A stretch of 64,000 nucleotides of DNA, taken from positions 5,916,501 to 5,980,500 of the forward strand of contig NZ_CP027218.1 of NCBI RefSeq assembly GCF_004124275.1, given 5' to 3'. Source of the DNA: Pseudomonas sp. DTU12.3. Lineage in GTDB: Bacteria > Pseudomonadota > Gammaproteobacteria > Pseudomonadales > Pseudomonadaceae. Below are positions 27,656-35,301 of the stretch, in pieces. The notes beneath the pieces were generated by a model. The model did not search any database, was not told where the DNA came from, and saw nothing but the letters and a program-made list of their open reading frames with translations. The translations under genes were made by a program, and so were the position numbers. How positions within the stretch are numbered: position 1 is the first letter of the stretch; each line of letters begins with the position of its first letter.

Positions 27656-27684
27656 GCTGCCCTCTTCACTTCAAGGAATTCCCC

Positions 27685-28101
27685 ATGAACATCTGCGGCA
27701 TCGAAATCAAAGGCAGCGAAGCGATCATCGCCGTGGCCGCTCTCGACGGTTCGACCCTGAGCCACATTCCCCTTGCCACCAAGAAAATCGCCCTCGAAGA
27801 CGATGACGAAGCGGCAAACGTTAAGCTCTTTGCGGCGCAGGTGGCGTCGTTTGTGCGGGAGAATTCGGTTGACCGTATCGCGATCAAGAAGCGCAGCAAG
27901 AAGGGTGAGTTTGCCGGTGGGCCGACGACGTTCAAGATTGAAGGGATTTTGCAGTTGCTCGATGGCTGTGAGGTGACGTTGTTGTCGCCGCAGACGATCA
28001 ATGCGCAGGCGAAGAAGCATAATTTCGAGCTGCCGGGGACGTTGAACAAGTATCAGCATGAGGCTTACAAGGCGGCGTGTTCGGCGTTGATGAAGAAGTA
28101 A
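27685..28101 (+). CDS. DUF3010 family protein
   Basis: 138 aa, begins MNICGIEIKGSEAIIAVAAL, with CSALMKK at the end. The whole chain fits the DUF3010 family found in gamma-proteobacteria; the I-x-G-x-E-I-K-G-x-x-A start resembles an RNase-H/actin-like first strand (inference). No catalytic function is known. It is 29 bases after the antitoxin stop codon with its own ribosome site (CAAGGAATT), so it may be transcribed with the pair or alone. Confidence 0.8.
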   Translation: MNICGIEIKGSEAIIAVAALDGSTLSHIPLATKKIALEDDDEAANVKLFAAQVASFVRENSVDRIAIKKRSKKGEFAGGPTTFKIEGILQLLDGCEVTLLSPQTINAQAKKHNFELPGTLNKYQHEAYKAACSALMKK

Positions 28102-28127
28102 CCGTTTTTTCAGAAAATGAAGATCCA

Positions 28128-28220
28128 AATGTGGGAGCGAGCCTGCTCGCGAAAGCGGTGGATCAGTCAATCCTGTATTGACTGACACGCCGTCTTCGCG
28201 AGCAGGCTCGCTCCCACATT
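28128..28220. repeat. Family B inverted repeat
   Basis: Arms AATGTGGGAGCGAGCCTGCT and inverse with an inner TCAGTCAATCCTGTATTGACTGA hairpin. It is placed between the convergent ends of the DUF3010 gene and cdhR. Confidence 0.9.
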
Positions 28221-28238
28221 GGTTTTGGGTACATCCAT

Positions 28239-29183
28239 TCAGACCTGGGCGGTACGGCGGTCTTCGCGCGGGCAGCGGGCGAAGCGCGCGCGGTAGCTGC
28301 GGGTGAAGTACGACGGCGATTCGAAGCCGCAGGCGATGCTGACTTCGAGCACGCTCATGTCGGTCTGGCGCAGTAGCTGCCGGGCCTTTTCCAGGCGCAG
28401 GCGCAGGTAGAAATTGCTCGGCGTGTCGTTCAGGTGCAGCCGAAACAACCGCTCCAGTTGCCGCCGCGTCACCTTGATCGATTCTGCCAATTGCAAAGTA
28501 GTCAGCGGCGGTTCGCTGTGCTGCTCCATCTCGCCGATCACCTGAACCAGTTTCTTGTTGTTGATGCCGTAACGCGTGGCGACTTCCATGCGCTGGTGGT
28601 CTTTGCGTGGACGGATGCGCCCCAGCACGAATTGTTCGCTGACCTGAATCGCCAGTTGCGGGCCATGGGCCTGGGCGATCAGATCGAGCATTAAATCGAT
28701 GGAAGCGGTGCCGCCCGCCGAGGTGATGCGCCGACGGTCGATCTCGAACAGCTCCTGAGTGACGCTGAGCTGTGGATAAGATTCCTTGAACGCGTCGATG
28801 GCTTCCCAGTGCAGGGTCAGGCGATGGCCATCGAGCAGGCCCGCCTCGGCAAGGACGAAGCTGCCGGTGTCGATGGCGCCGAGGGTAAGGCCTTCGTTAT
28901 CCAGCCGCCGCAACCAGTGCTCAAGGGTTGGCGTGGCGAACTTCAGTGGTTCAAACCCGGCCACCACCAACAGCGTCGCACCTTTCTTCAACGGCTCCAG
29001 CGCCGCATCGGCGTTGACCGACATGCCGTTGCTCGCCAGCACCGCCCCGCCATCGGCACTGAGCACATGCCAGCGATACAGTTCGCCACGAAAACGGTTG
29101 GCCACACGCAGCGGTTCGATCGCGGAGATAAAGCCGATGGCGGAGAAGCCCGGCATCAGCAAAAAGTAGAAATCCTGAGACAT
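28239..29183 (-). CDS. cdhR: Carnitine catabolism activator (AraC family)
   Basis: 314 aa regulator with an N-terminal DJ-1/PfpI (class I amidotransferase-like) domain (FYFLLMPGFSAIGFISAIEPLRVANR at the start; LGAIDTGSFVLAEAGLL, about 101-117) and a C-terminal AraC DNA-binding domain with two helix-turn-helices (TRRQLERLFRLHLNDTPSNFY; LEVSIACGFESPSYFTRSYRARF). It activates carnitine catabolism in P. aeruginosa. It is divergent from caiX, with a 21-bp direct repeat between them that is a candidate site. The amidotransferase-like domain is thought to sense the ligand. Confidence 0.92.
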   Translation of the reverse strand: MSQDFYFLLMPGFSAIGFISAIEPLRVANRFRGELYRWHVLSADGGAVLASNGMSVNADAALEPLKKGATLLVVAGFEPLKFATPTLEHWLRRLDNEGLTLGAIDTGSFVLAEAGLLDGHRLTLHWEAIDAFKESYPQLSVTQELFEIDRRRITSAGGTASIDLMLDLIAQAHGPQLAIQVSEQFVLGRIRPRKDHQRMEVATRYGINNKKLVQVIGEMEQHSEPPLTTLQLAESIKVTRRQLERLFRLHLNDTPSNFYLRLRLEKARQLLRQTDMSVLEVSIACGFESPSYFTRSYRARFARCPREDRRTAQV

Positions 29184-29267
29184 GTGCGCACTCGATTCGC
29201 GGGTAACGAGAGGGAGGGGAGCGTGGATCGTTGATACGCCGATTGTCGTCGGCGTTCAAGCGCACAG

Positions 29268-29301
29268 GTCGCTACAGTGCAAATGCCAGTCGCCGCAGTG
29301 C
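29268..29301 (+). promoter_or_regulatory. Direct repeat with 21-bp period, candidate CdhR site
   Basis: GTCGCTACAGTGC (29268-29280) and GTCGCCGCAGTGC (29289-29301) match at 11 of 13 positions and start 21 bases apart, i.e. on the same face of the helix. They lie about 90-120 bases upstream of caiX and 85-118 bases upstream of cdhR. This is the arrangement expected for an AraC-type activator; CdhR binding is inferred. Confidence 0.6.
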
Positions 29302-29390
29302 GCTTTCATGGGCGTATAGCTGCGTAACTTTGCATCACCGGCACGACAGATGCCGGAACTCACAATAAACGACCTGCCGAGGAACCCGAC

Positions 29391-30335
29391 ATGAAACGAC
29401 TGATCAGCAGCTGTGTTCTTGCACTCAGCGGTACCGCTTTCTTGAGCGCCAGCGTCATGGCGGCCGACCCGGCAACGTGCCAGAACGTGCGCATGGGCGT
29501 GGTCAACTGGACCGACGTGATCGCCACCAGTGCGATGACCCAGGTCCTGCTTGACGGCCTCGGCTACAACACCAAACAAACCAGCGCCTCCCAGCAAATC
29601 ATCTTCGCCGGGATCCGCGATCAGCGGCTGGACTTGTTCCTCGGTTACTGGAACCCACTGATGACCCAGACCATCACGCCGTTCGTCGACGCCAATCAGG
29701 TCAAGGTTCTCGAAGCGCCAAGCCTGAAAGACGCCCGCGCAACCCTCGCCGTGCCGACCTATCTGGCCGACAAGGGCCTGAAAACCTTCGCCGACATCGC
29801 CAAGTTTGAAAAAGAGCTGGGCGGCAAGATCTACGGCATCGAGCCAGGCTCGGGCGCCAACACGCAGATCAAGGCAATGATCGCCAAGAATCAGTTCGGC
29901 CTCGGCAAATTCCAGTTGGTCGAGTCCAGCGAGGCCGGCATGCTTGCCGCCGTCGATCGCGCCGTGCGCCGCAAAGAGGCCGTGGTGTTCTTCGGCTGGG
30001 CGCCGCACCCGATGAACGTCAATGTGAAGATGACCTATCTCACCGGCAGTGAAGACGCCCTCGGCCCGAACGAAGGCATGGCCACCGTGTGGACAGTCAC
30101 TGCGCCGAAATACGCCGAGCAGTGCCCGAACGTGGGCCGTCTGCTGACCAACCTGACGTTCACCGCCGAGGACGAGAGCCGGATGATGCAGCCGCTGCTC
30201 GATCACAAGGACGCTTTCGAATCGGCCAAGCAATGGCTCAAGGATCACCCGGAAGACAAGCAGCGCTGGCTTGAAGGTGTGACTACTTTCGATGGCAAAC
30301 CCGCCGCTGAAAACCTCCAGCTGACCAGCAAATAA
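29391..30335 (+). CDS. caiX: Carnitine-binding periplasmic protein of the choline-type ABC system
   Basis: 314 aa with a signal peptide (ends SASVMAAD). The mature part fits the OpuAC/ChoX family; the ligand-box features NWTDVIATSAM, DLFLGYWNPLM and FFGWAPHPMNV (aromatic residues that hold the trimethylammonium group) are visible. No permease or ATPase gene is adjacent, so it must use another core; in P. aeruginosa CaiX works with CbcW/CbcV (established knowledge), and those genes are present at 39783-41803. It is about 45% like CbcX by eye. First gene of the carnitine operon. Confidence 0.92.
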   Translation: MKRLISSCVLALSGTAFLSASVMAADPATCQNVRMGVVNWTDVIATSAMTQVLLDGLGYNTKQTSASQQIIFAGIRDQRLDLFLGYWNPLMTQTITPFVDANQVKVLEAPSLKDARATLAVPTYLADKGLKTFADIAKFEKELGGKIYGIEPGSGANTQIKAMIAKNQFGLGKFQLVESSEAGMLAAVDRAVRRKEAVVFFGWAPHPMNVNVKMTYLTGSEDALGPNEGMATVWTVTAPKYAEQCPNVGRLLTNLTFTAEDESRMMQPLLDHKDAFESAKQWLKDHPEDKQRWLEGVTTFDGKPAAENLQLTSK

Positions 30336-30350
30336 CCCTCTCATTTAAAA

Positions 30351-30393
30351 GCCCCTCACCCTAGCCCTCTCCCGGAGGGAGAGGGAACTGAAC
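30351..30393. repeat. Family C single copy
   Basis: CCCCTCACCCTAGCCCTCTC... with a CCGGAGGGAGAGGG hairpin, between caiX and cdhC. Confidence 0.8.
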
Positions 30394-30456
30394 GAAGCTT
30401 CGCAGCTCGCGCAACGGGCTGCGGACAGACCCATCACGCCTGAAGGAAACCGCACC

Positions 30457-31344
30457 ATGAACCACGACGTCATCATCACCTGCGCACTCACCGGTGCTGG
30501 CGACACGACCGCCAAGAGCCCGCACGTGCCGGTCACCCCGAAACAGATCGCAGCGGCAGCCGTTGAAGCGGCCAAGGCCGGCGCCACCGTTGTGCACTGC
30601 CATGTGCGCGATCCGCAGACCGGCAAGTTCAGCCGTGACGTGGCGCTGTACCGCGAAGTGATGGAGCGCATCCGCGAGGCGGACGTCGACATCATCGTCA
30701 ACCTCACCGCCGGCATGGGCGGCGACCTCGAAATCGGCGCCGGCGAGAACCCGATGGAGTTCGGCCCCAACACCGATCTGGTCGGCCCGCTGACCCGTCT
30801 CGCCCACGTCGAAGCACTGCTGCCGGAAATCTGCACCCTCGATTGCGGCACGCTGAACTTCGGCGATGGCGACACTATTTACGTTTCCACTCCGGCGCAA
30901 CTGCGTGCGGGCGCCAAGCGTATTACCGAGCTGGGCGTGAAGGCCGAACTGGAGATTTTCGACACCGGTCACCTGTGGTTTGCCAAGCAGTTGATCAAGG
31001 AGGGCTTGCTGGATAACCCGCTGTTCCAGTTGTGCCTGGGCATCCCGTGGGGTGCACCTGCAGATACCACCACGATGAAAGCCATGGTCGATAACTTGCC
31101 AGCCGACGCGGTGTGGGCCGGTTTCGGGATTGGCCGGATGCAGATGCCGATGGCCGCACAAGCGGTGTTGCTCGGCGGCAACGTGCGGGTCGGGCTGGAA
31201 GACAACCTGTGGCTGGACAAGGGCGTACTGGCGACCAACGGCCAATTGGTCGAGCGCGCCACCGAGATCCTCAGCCGCCTCGGTGCCCGCGTGCTTACGC
31301 CTGCCGAAGGCCGCAAGAAAATGGGCCTGACCCAGCGCGGCTAA
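30457..31344 (+). CDS. cdhC: Dehydrocarnitine cleavage enzyme (BKACE family)
   Basis: 295 aa beta-keto acid cleavage enzyme. It converts 3-dehydrocarnitine plus acetyl-CoA into betainyl-CoA and acetoacetate (family knowledge). The zinc and active-site motifs VVHCHVRDPQTGKFS (about residues 46-60), NLTAGMGGDLE (about 82-92) and a central VGLEDNLWLDKG (about 246-257) are present. A strong ribosome site (GAAGGAAA) lies before the ATG. It follows caiX and precedes cdhA, as in other Pseudomonas. Confidence 0.93.
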   Translation: MNHDVIITCALTGAGDTTAKSPHVPVTPKQIAAAAVEAAKAGATVVHCHVRDPQTGKFSRDVALYREVMERIREADVDIIVNLTAGMGGDLEIGAGENPMEFGPNTDLVGPLTRLAHVEALLPEICTLDCGTLNFGDGDTIYVSTPAQLRAGAKRITELGVKAELEIFDTGHLWFAKQLIKEGLLDNPLFQLCLGIPWGAPADTTTMKAMVDNLPADAVWAGFGIGRMQMPMAAQAVLLGGNVRVGLEDNLWLDKGVLATNGQLVERATEILSRLGARVLTPAEGRKKMGLTQRG

Positions 31345-31384
31345 CCCTCAGCTCAAAATGGGGCTCTGACTGCCCCCCATTTCA

Positions 31385-31473
31385 CCTGTAGGAACTGCCG
31401 AAGGCTGCGATCTTTTGATCTTGTTTTTTAAGATCAAGATCAAAAGATCGCAGCCTTCGGCAGCTCCTACAGG
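31385..31473. repeat. Family A inverted repeat
   Basis: CCTGTAGGAACTGCCGAAGG (one base changed from the usual GGAGC) and the unaltered inverse arm; lies between cdhC and cdhA. Confidence 0.9.
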
Positions 31474-31500
31474 GTCTTCGAACTTTTCAGGAATGTCGCC

Positions 31501-32466
31501 ATGAGCTTTATCACCGAAATCAAGACCTTCGCAGCATTGGGCAGCGGTGTCATCGGCAGTGGCTGGGTGGCCCGTGCGCTGGCCCACGGCCTGGATGTCG
31601 TGGCCTGGGATCCGGCGCCCGGCGCCGAAGCGGCGCTGCGTAAACGTGTGGCCAATGCCTGGGGGGCGCTGGAGAAAAACGGCCTGGCGCCCGGCGCTTC
31701 GCAGGATCGCCTGCGCTTTGTCGCGACCATCGAAGAGTGCGTACGTGATGCCGATTTCATTCAGGAAAGCGCCCCGGAACGTCTGGAGCTGAAACTCGAT
31801 CTGCACAGCAAAATCAGCGCAGCGGCCAAGCCCAACGCATTGATTGGTTCGAGTACCTCGGGCCTGCTGCCGAGCGAGTTCTACGAGAGTTCGACGCACC
31901 CGGAACGCTGCGTGGTCGGTCACCCGTTCAACCCGGTTTATCTGTTGCCGTTGGTTGAGGTTGTGGGCGGCAAGAACACCGCGCCGGAAGCCGTTCAGGC
32001 AGCGATGAAAGTCTACGAGTCCCTCGGCATGCGCCCGTTGCATGTGCGCAAGGAAGTGCCGGGGTTCATCGCCGATCGTTTGCTCGAAGCGCTGTGGCGT
32101 GAGGCGCTGCATTTGGTTAACGACGGCGTGGCAACCACTGGCGAGATCGACGACGCGATCCGTTTTGGCGCCGGTTTGCGCTGGTCGTTCATGGGTACGT
32201 TCCTGACTTATACGCTGGCGGGTGGTGATGACGGCATGCGTCACTTCATGTCGCAATTCGGCCCGGCGTTGCAGTTGCCCTGGACCTATCTGCCGGCACC
32301 GGAGCTGACTGACAAGTTGATCGATGATGTGGTGGACGGCACCAGCGACCAGCTCGGCCGGCACAGCATTGCGGCGCTGGAACGCTATCGTGATGACTGC
32401 TTGCTGGCAGTGCTCGAAGCGGTGAAGACCACCAAGGAAAAGCATGGCATGAGTTTCAGCGAGTGA
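31501..32466 (+). CDS. cdhA: L-carnitine dehydrogenase
   Basis: 321 aa enzyme of the 3-hydroxyacyl-CoA dehydrogenase family; oxidises L-carnitine to 3-dehydrocarnitine with NAD+. The NAD motif LGSGVIGSGWVARALAHG lies at residues 13-30. SSTSGLLPSEF, HPFNPVYLLPLVEVV (about 141-155) and EVPGFIADRLLEALWREALHLV (about 182-203) are the catalytic and dimer motifs of the family. The stand-alone length of about 320 is typical of carnitine dehydrogenase without a fused thioesterase; the thioesterase is encoded separately downstream. Confidence 0.94.
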   Translation: MSFITEIKTFAALGSGVIGSGWVARALAHGLDVVAWDPAPGAEAALRKRVANAWGALEKNGLAPGASQDRLRFVATIEECVRDADFIQESAPERLELKLDLHSKISAAAKPNALIGSSTSGLLPSEFYESSTHPERCVVGHPFNPVYLLPLVEVVGGKNTAPEAVQAAMKVYESLGMRPLHVRKEVPGFIADRLLEALWREALHLVNDGVATTGEIDDAIRFGAGLRWSFMGTFLTYTLAGGDDGMRHFMSQFGPALQLPWTYLPAPELTDKLIDDVVDGTSDQLGRHSIAALERYRDDCLLAVLEAVKTTKEKHGMSFSE

Positions 32467-32488
32467 AGTGCCTGGCATGACATCGCTG

Positions 32489-32877
32489 CCCTCACCCTAA
32501 CCCTCTCCCGGAGGGAGAGGGGACTGGACCGAGTTGATTGTTCGAATTACGCCGACTTGCACCACCGAGCCGAACTCAAGTTTTGAAAGGCCCCCGATCT
32601 GCTCCCTTTCCCCCTCTGCCCCCTGAGGGAGAGGGGACTGACCGAGTTGATTGTTCGAATTACGCCGACTTGCGCCACCGAGCCGAACTTGAGTTTTGAA
32701 AGGCCCCCGATCTGCTCCCTTTCCCCCTCGCCCCCCTGAGGGAGAGGGGACTGACCGTGTTGATTGTTCGAATTACGCCGACTTGCGCCACCGAGCCGAA
32801 CTCAGGACTTGAAACGCTTGAAGATCGGCTCCCTTTCCCCCTCGACCCCTTGGGGGAGAGGGCTGGGGTGAGGGGGT
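32489..32877. repeat. Family C block with three tandem 113-bp units; fills a 454-bp gap
   Basis: The block opens CCCTCACCCTAACCCTCTCC and closes with the inverse (GGCTGGGGTGAGGG). A unit that contains GTTGATTGTTCGAATTACGC begins near 32531, 32644 and 32757, giving an exact 113-base period. Each unit carries a CCCCCT/AGGGAGAGGGGA hairpin. No coding sequence is supported. The near identity of units suggests recent expansion inside the carnitine operon, between cdhA and cdhB. Confidence 0.85.
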
Positions 32878-32920
32878 AGCTCTTGACCTTAACGACCCGC
32901 CAACTGCCGGAACCCAAACC

Positions 32921-33397
32921 ATGCCGCACCTCACCACCTACCAGACCAAAATCATCCCCGACTGGGTCGACTACAACGGCCACCTGCGCGACGCCTTCTA
33001 CCTGCTGATTTTCAGCTACGCCACCGACGCCCTGATGGACCGCCTCGGCATGGACAGCAACAACCGCGAAGCCAGCGCAAATTCGCTGTTCACCCTAGAG
33101 CTGCACCTCAACTATCTGCACGAAGTGAAGCTCGATACCGAAGTCGAGGTACGCACACAAATCATCGGCCACGACAGCAAACGTCTGCATCTCTATCACA
33201 ACCTGCACAAGGTTGGAGAAGAGCAGGAACTGGCCGGCAATGAACAGATGTTGCTGCATGTCGACCTCGCCGGCCCACGCTCGGCACCGTTCAGTGCCGA
33301 CACCTTGAGTCGCCTACAGAGCATCGTCACCGAGCAGAAAGATTTACCCACACCCGCTTACATCGGCCGCGTTATCGCGCTGCCGCCCGCAAGGTAA
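32921..33397 (+). CDS. cdhB: Betainyl-CoA thioesterase
   Basis: 158 aa hot-dog fold thioesterase. It hydrolyses betainyl-CoA to glycine betaine and CoA, the last step of carnitine degradation (family knowledge). The motif DWVDYNGHLRDAFYLLIFSYATDALM (residues 15-40) is the 4-hydroxybenzoyl-CoA-thioesterase-type active helix, with the catalytic acid/amide in DYNGH. HLHLNYLHEV-type strands follow. The 5' region is the family C tandem block, and the ribosome site is weak (CCGGAAC). It is 24 bases before the dioxygenase gene. Confidence 0.9.
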   Translation: MPHLTTYQTKIIPDWVDYNGHLRDAFYLLIFSYATDALMDRLGMDSNNREASANSLFTLELHLNYLHEVKLDTEVEVRTQIIGHDSKRLHLYHNLHKVGEEQELAGNEQMLLHVDLAGPRSAPFSADTLSRLQSIVTEQKDLPTPAYIGRVIALPPAR

Positions 33398-33421
33398 ATC
33401 CATCAATCGCAAGGAGCCGCC

Positions 33422-34585
33422 ATGAACACCGCTACCGCAGTTGCCGACTTCCGTACATATCCGTTGATCAGCGCGCTAAGCGGCGTGCAAAGCTTCGCGG
33501 ATCGCGTTGCCATCGAATGGGCTGACGGCCGAGCCAGCCCGTTTCACCACGTCTGGCTGCGGGACAATTGCCCGTGTGAACGTTGCGTTTACAACGTCAC
33601 CCGCGAACAGGTGTTCGAGATTGTCGATGCCGCCGAAGAGCTCCAACCTACAGCTGCACATATCGATGCAGATGGCTGCCTGCGCATCGACTGGCAAGAT
33701 GGCCACCTCAGCCGCTTCGATCCCGGCTGGCTGCGCGCCCATGCTTATGACGATGAATCCCGCGCCGAACGTCTGGAAGCCAAACCGAGAAGTTATTTGT
33801 GGCGCAGCGATTTGCAGTTGCCGGTCTTCGACTATTCGACGCTGATGAACGACAACGCCGCCCTGCTGCAATGGATGATCGCCATCCGCGACATCGGTCT
33901 GACGCAAGTGCGCGGCGTGCCCACCGAACCTGGTTCGCTGAAGCTCATCGCGCAACGTATTTCGTTCATCCGCGAGAGCAATTTCGGCGTGCTGTTCAAC
34001 GTGCAATCCAAGGCCGATGCCGACAGCAATGCCTACACCGCTTTCAACCTGCCATTGCACACCGACCTGCCGACTCGCGAGCTGCAACCGGGCCTGCAAT
34101 TTCTGCATTGCCTGGTGAATAACGCCGAGGGTGGCGAGAGTATTTTTGTCGATGGCTTTGCGATTGCCGATGCCTTGCGCAGTGAAGACCCGGCGGCGTT
34201 TCAGGCGTTGTGTGAGATCCCGGTGGAGTTTCGCAACAAGGATCGCCATAGCGACTATCGCTGCCTGGCGCCGATCATCGCCTTGGACGCTCTGGGCAGA
34301 GTCGCCGAAATTCGCATGGCGAACTTTTTGCGCGGGGCGTTTGATACGTCGGTGGAGCAGATGCCGGTGTTGTATCGGGCGTATAGGCGATTTATCGCGA
34401 TGACTCGCGAGCCACGGTTTCGCCTGATGCAGCGACTCAATGCGGGCGAACTGTGGTGCTTTGATAATCGCCGCACGTTGCATGCGCGCAATGCGTTTGA
34501 TCCGGCGACCGGAGCGCGGCATTTTCAGGGCTGCTATGTCGACCGGGATGAGTTGTTGTCGCGGATCCTGGTGTTGCAGCGCTAG
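33422..34585 (+). CDS. Gamma-butyrobetaine dioxygenase
   Basis: 387 aa Fe(II)/2-oxoglutarate oxygenase that hydroxylates gamma-butyrobetaine to L-carnitine. The N-terminal zinc domain has WLRDNCPCERC (about residues 42-52) with a further ligand nearby. The catalytic domain has the iron ligands H-T-D in LPLHTDLPTREL (about 216-227) and H in NRRTLHARNAF (about 349-359), followed by the 2-oxoglutarate Arg in ATGARHFQGCYVD. The ribosome site AAGGAGCCGCC is strong. It lies directly after cdhB, so gamma-butyrobetaine can be taken down to glycine betaine by one gene set. Confidence 0.93.
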   Translation: MNTATAVADFRTYPLISALSGVQSFADRVAIEWADGRASPFHHVWLRDNCPCERCVYNVTREQVFEIVDAAEELQPTAAHIDADGCLRIDWQDGHLSRFDPGWLRAHAYDDESRAERLEAKPRSYLWRSDLQLPVFDYSTLMNDNAALLQWMIAIRDIGLTQVRGVPTEPGSLKLIAQRISFIRESNFGVLFNVQSKADADSNAYTAFNLPLHTDLPTRELQPGLQFLHCLVNNAEGGESIFVDGFAIADALRSEDPAAFQALCEIPVEFRNKDRHSDYRCLAPIIALDALGRVAEIRMANFLRGAFDTSVEQMPVLYRAYRRFIAMTREPRFRLMQRLNAGELWCFDNRRTLHARNAFDPATGARHFQGCYVDRDELLSRILVLQR

Positions 34586-34590
34586 ACCGT

Positions 34591-34668
34591 AAAAAGATCG
34601 CAGCCTTCGGCAGCTCCTACAGGGAAACGCATTCCAATGTAGGAGCTGCCGAAGGCTGCGATCTTTTG
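34591..34668. repeat. Family A inverted repeat, outward arms
   Basis: Arms AAAAGATCGCAGCC... then ...GGCTGCGATCTTTT: the order of arms is reversed relative to the other copies (the GATCTTTTGA ends point outward). It lies just past the dioxygenase stop codon. Confidence 0.85.
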
Positions 34669-34682
34669 CTTTTCACCAGTCC

Positions 34683-34720
34683 AAAAAAAGCCCCGATGCA
34701 AGCCGTGACAGGATCGGGGC
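34683..34720 (-). terminator. Rho-independent terminator, minus-strand orientation
   Basis: GCCCCGAT (34690-34697) pairs with ATCGGGGC (34713-34720). Read on the minus strand the stem is followed by seven T. No annotated minus-strand gene ends here, so it may close a small RNA made from within 34720-34930. Confidence 0.6.
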
Positions 34721-34931
34721 GCAAGCTACTGTTGAGGAGCTGCCGTGCGAGGGTGACCAAACCTTCGTGAAGCGAGCTGAGACCAGTGTGCCCACTCCCC
34801 TTTCTATCGAGTTAGCCGAAAACGACCTGTTCATAGTCGTCCCAGCCACGCTGACAAAACGCCCTTGCCGTGCCCGCCCGGGCCTTACAGAATCAAACCA
34901 AGACCTCCGTTGCCACAGAAGGATTTGCGTG
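34721..34931 (-). ncRNA. Possible small RNA or leader region, minus strand
   Basis: This 211-base stretch precedes the small gene at 34932 and has no supported gene. Its minus strand ends in the terminator at 34683-34720. I see no match to RsmY/Z, CrcZ, 6S or SRP RNA. The call rests only on an orphan terminator; an antisense transcript or a 5' untranslated region for the plus-strand gene is as likely. Confidence 0.3.
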
Positions 34932-35195
34932 ATGATGTACGCCGATTTGATTGACCAGGAAGATCTGTTGGGCCAGCTCAAGGCATTGGGTATTCAAGTG
35001 CCCAGCGGCACGACCGCCGATCAGGCTTGCGAGTGCGCAGTGCGCGGTCTGGATAATGTTCGTGCGTTTGAACTGCGCAAGATGGTCAAGGACATGTACA
35101 CCAGCGGCGCCAGCATCCAGCCGGCGGTGCGGCAGGCGATCGACAAACAGTTGTTGCCGGCACTTGCGGACTACCAGCAAAGCCATAGCGCCTGA
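34932..35195 (+). CDS. Small hypothetical protein
   Basis: 87 aa, acidic start MMYADLIDQEDLLGQLKALGIQVP, then helical segments with ACECAVRGLDNVRAFELRKMVKDMYT and a C-terminal DKQLLPALADYQQSHSA. No signal peptide, membrane segment or known domain. I chose ATG 34932 (an ATG also follows directly at 34935) because AAGGAT lies at a fitting distance; an upstream in-frame GTG at 34767 would add 55 residues rich in Pro/Arg that look untranslated. It stands between the carnitine genes and gbdR. Function unknown. Confidence 0.6.
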   Translation: MMYADLIDQEDLLGQLKALGIQVPSGTTADQACECAVRGLDNVRAFELRKMVKDMYTSGASIQPAVRQAIDKQLLPALADYQQSHSA

Positions 35196-35203
35196 CAGAC
35201 CCT

Positions 35204-35287
35204 CTTCGCGAGCAAGCCCGCTCCCACATTCGACCGCGTCCGTCCATGAGAACGCGGTCGAATGTGGGAGCGGGCTTGCTCGCGAAG
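35204..35287. repeat. Family B inverted repeat
   Basis: Arms CTTCGCGAGCAAGCCCGCTC and inverse, with an inner CATTCGACCGCG/CGCGGTCGAATG pairing that makes the whole copy one nearly perfect hairpin. It lies between convergent ends of the 87-aa gene and gbdR. Confidence 0.9.
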
Positions 35288-35301
35288 AACGATGACTCGG
35301 T

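Noticed and set aside
32489..32877. CRISPR array
   Set aside because: Units are direct tandem copies with no unique spacers between short repeats, and no cas genes are present.
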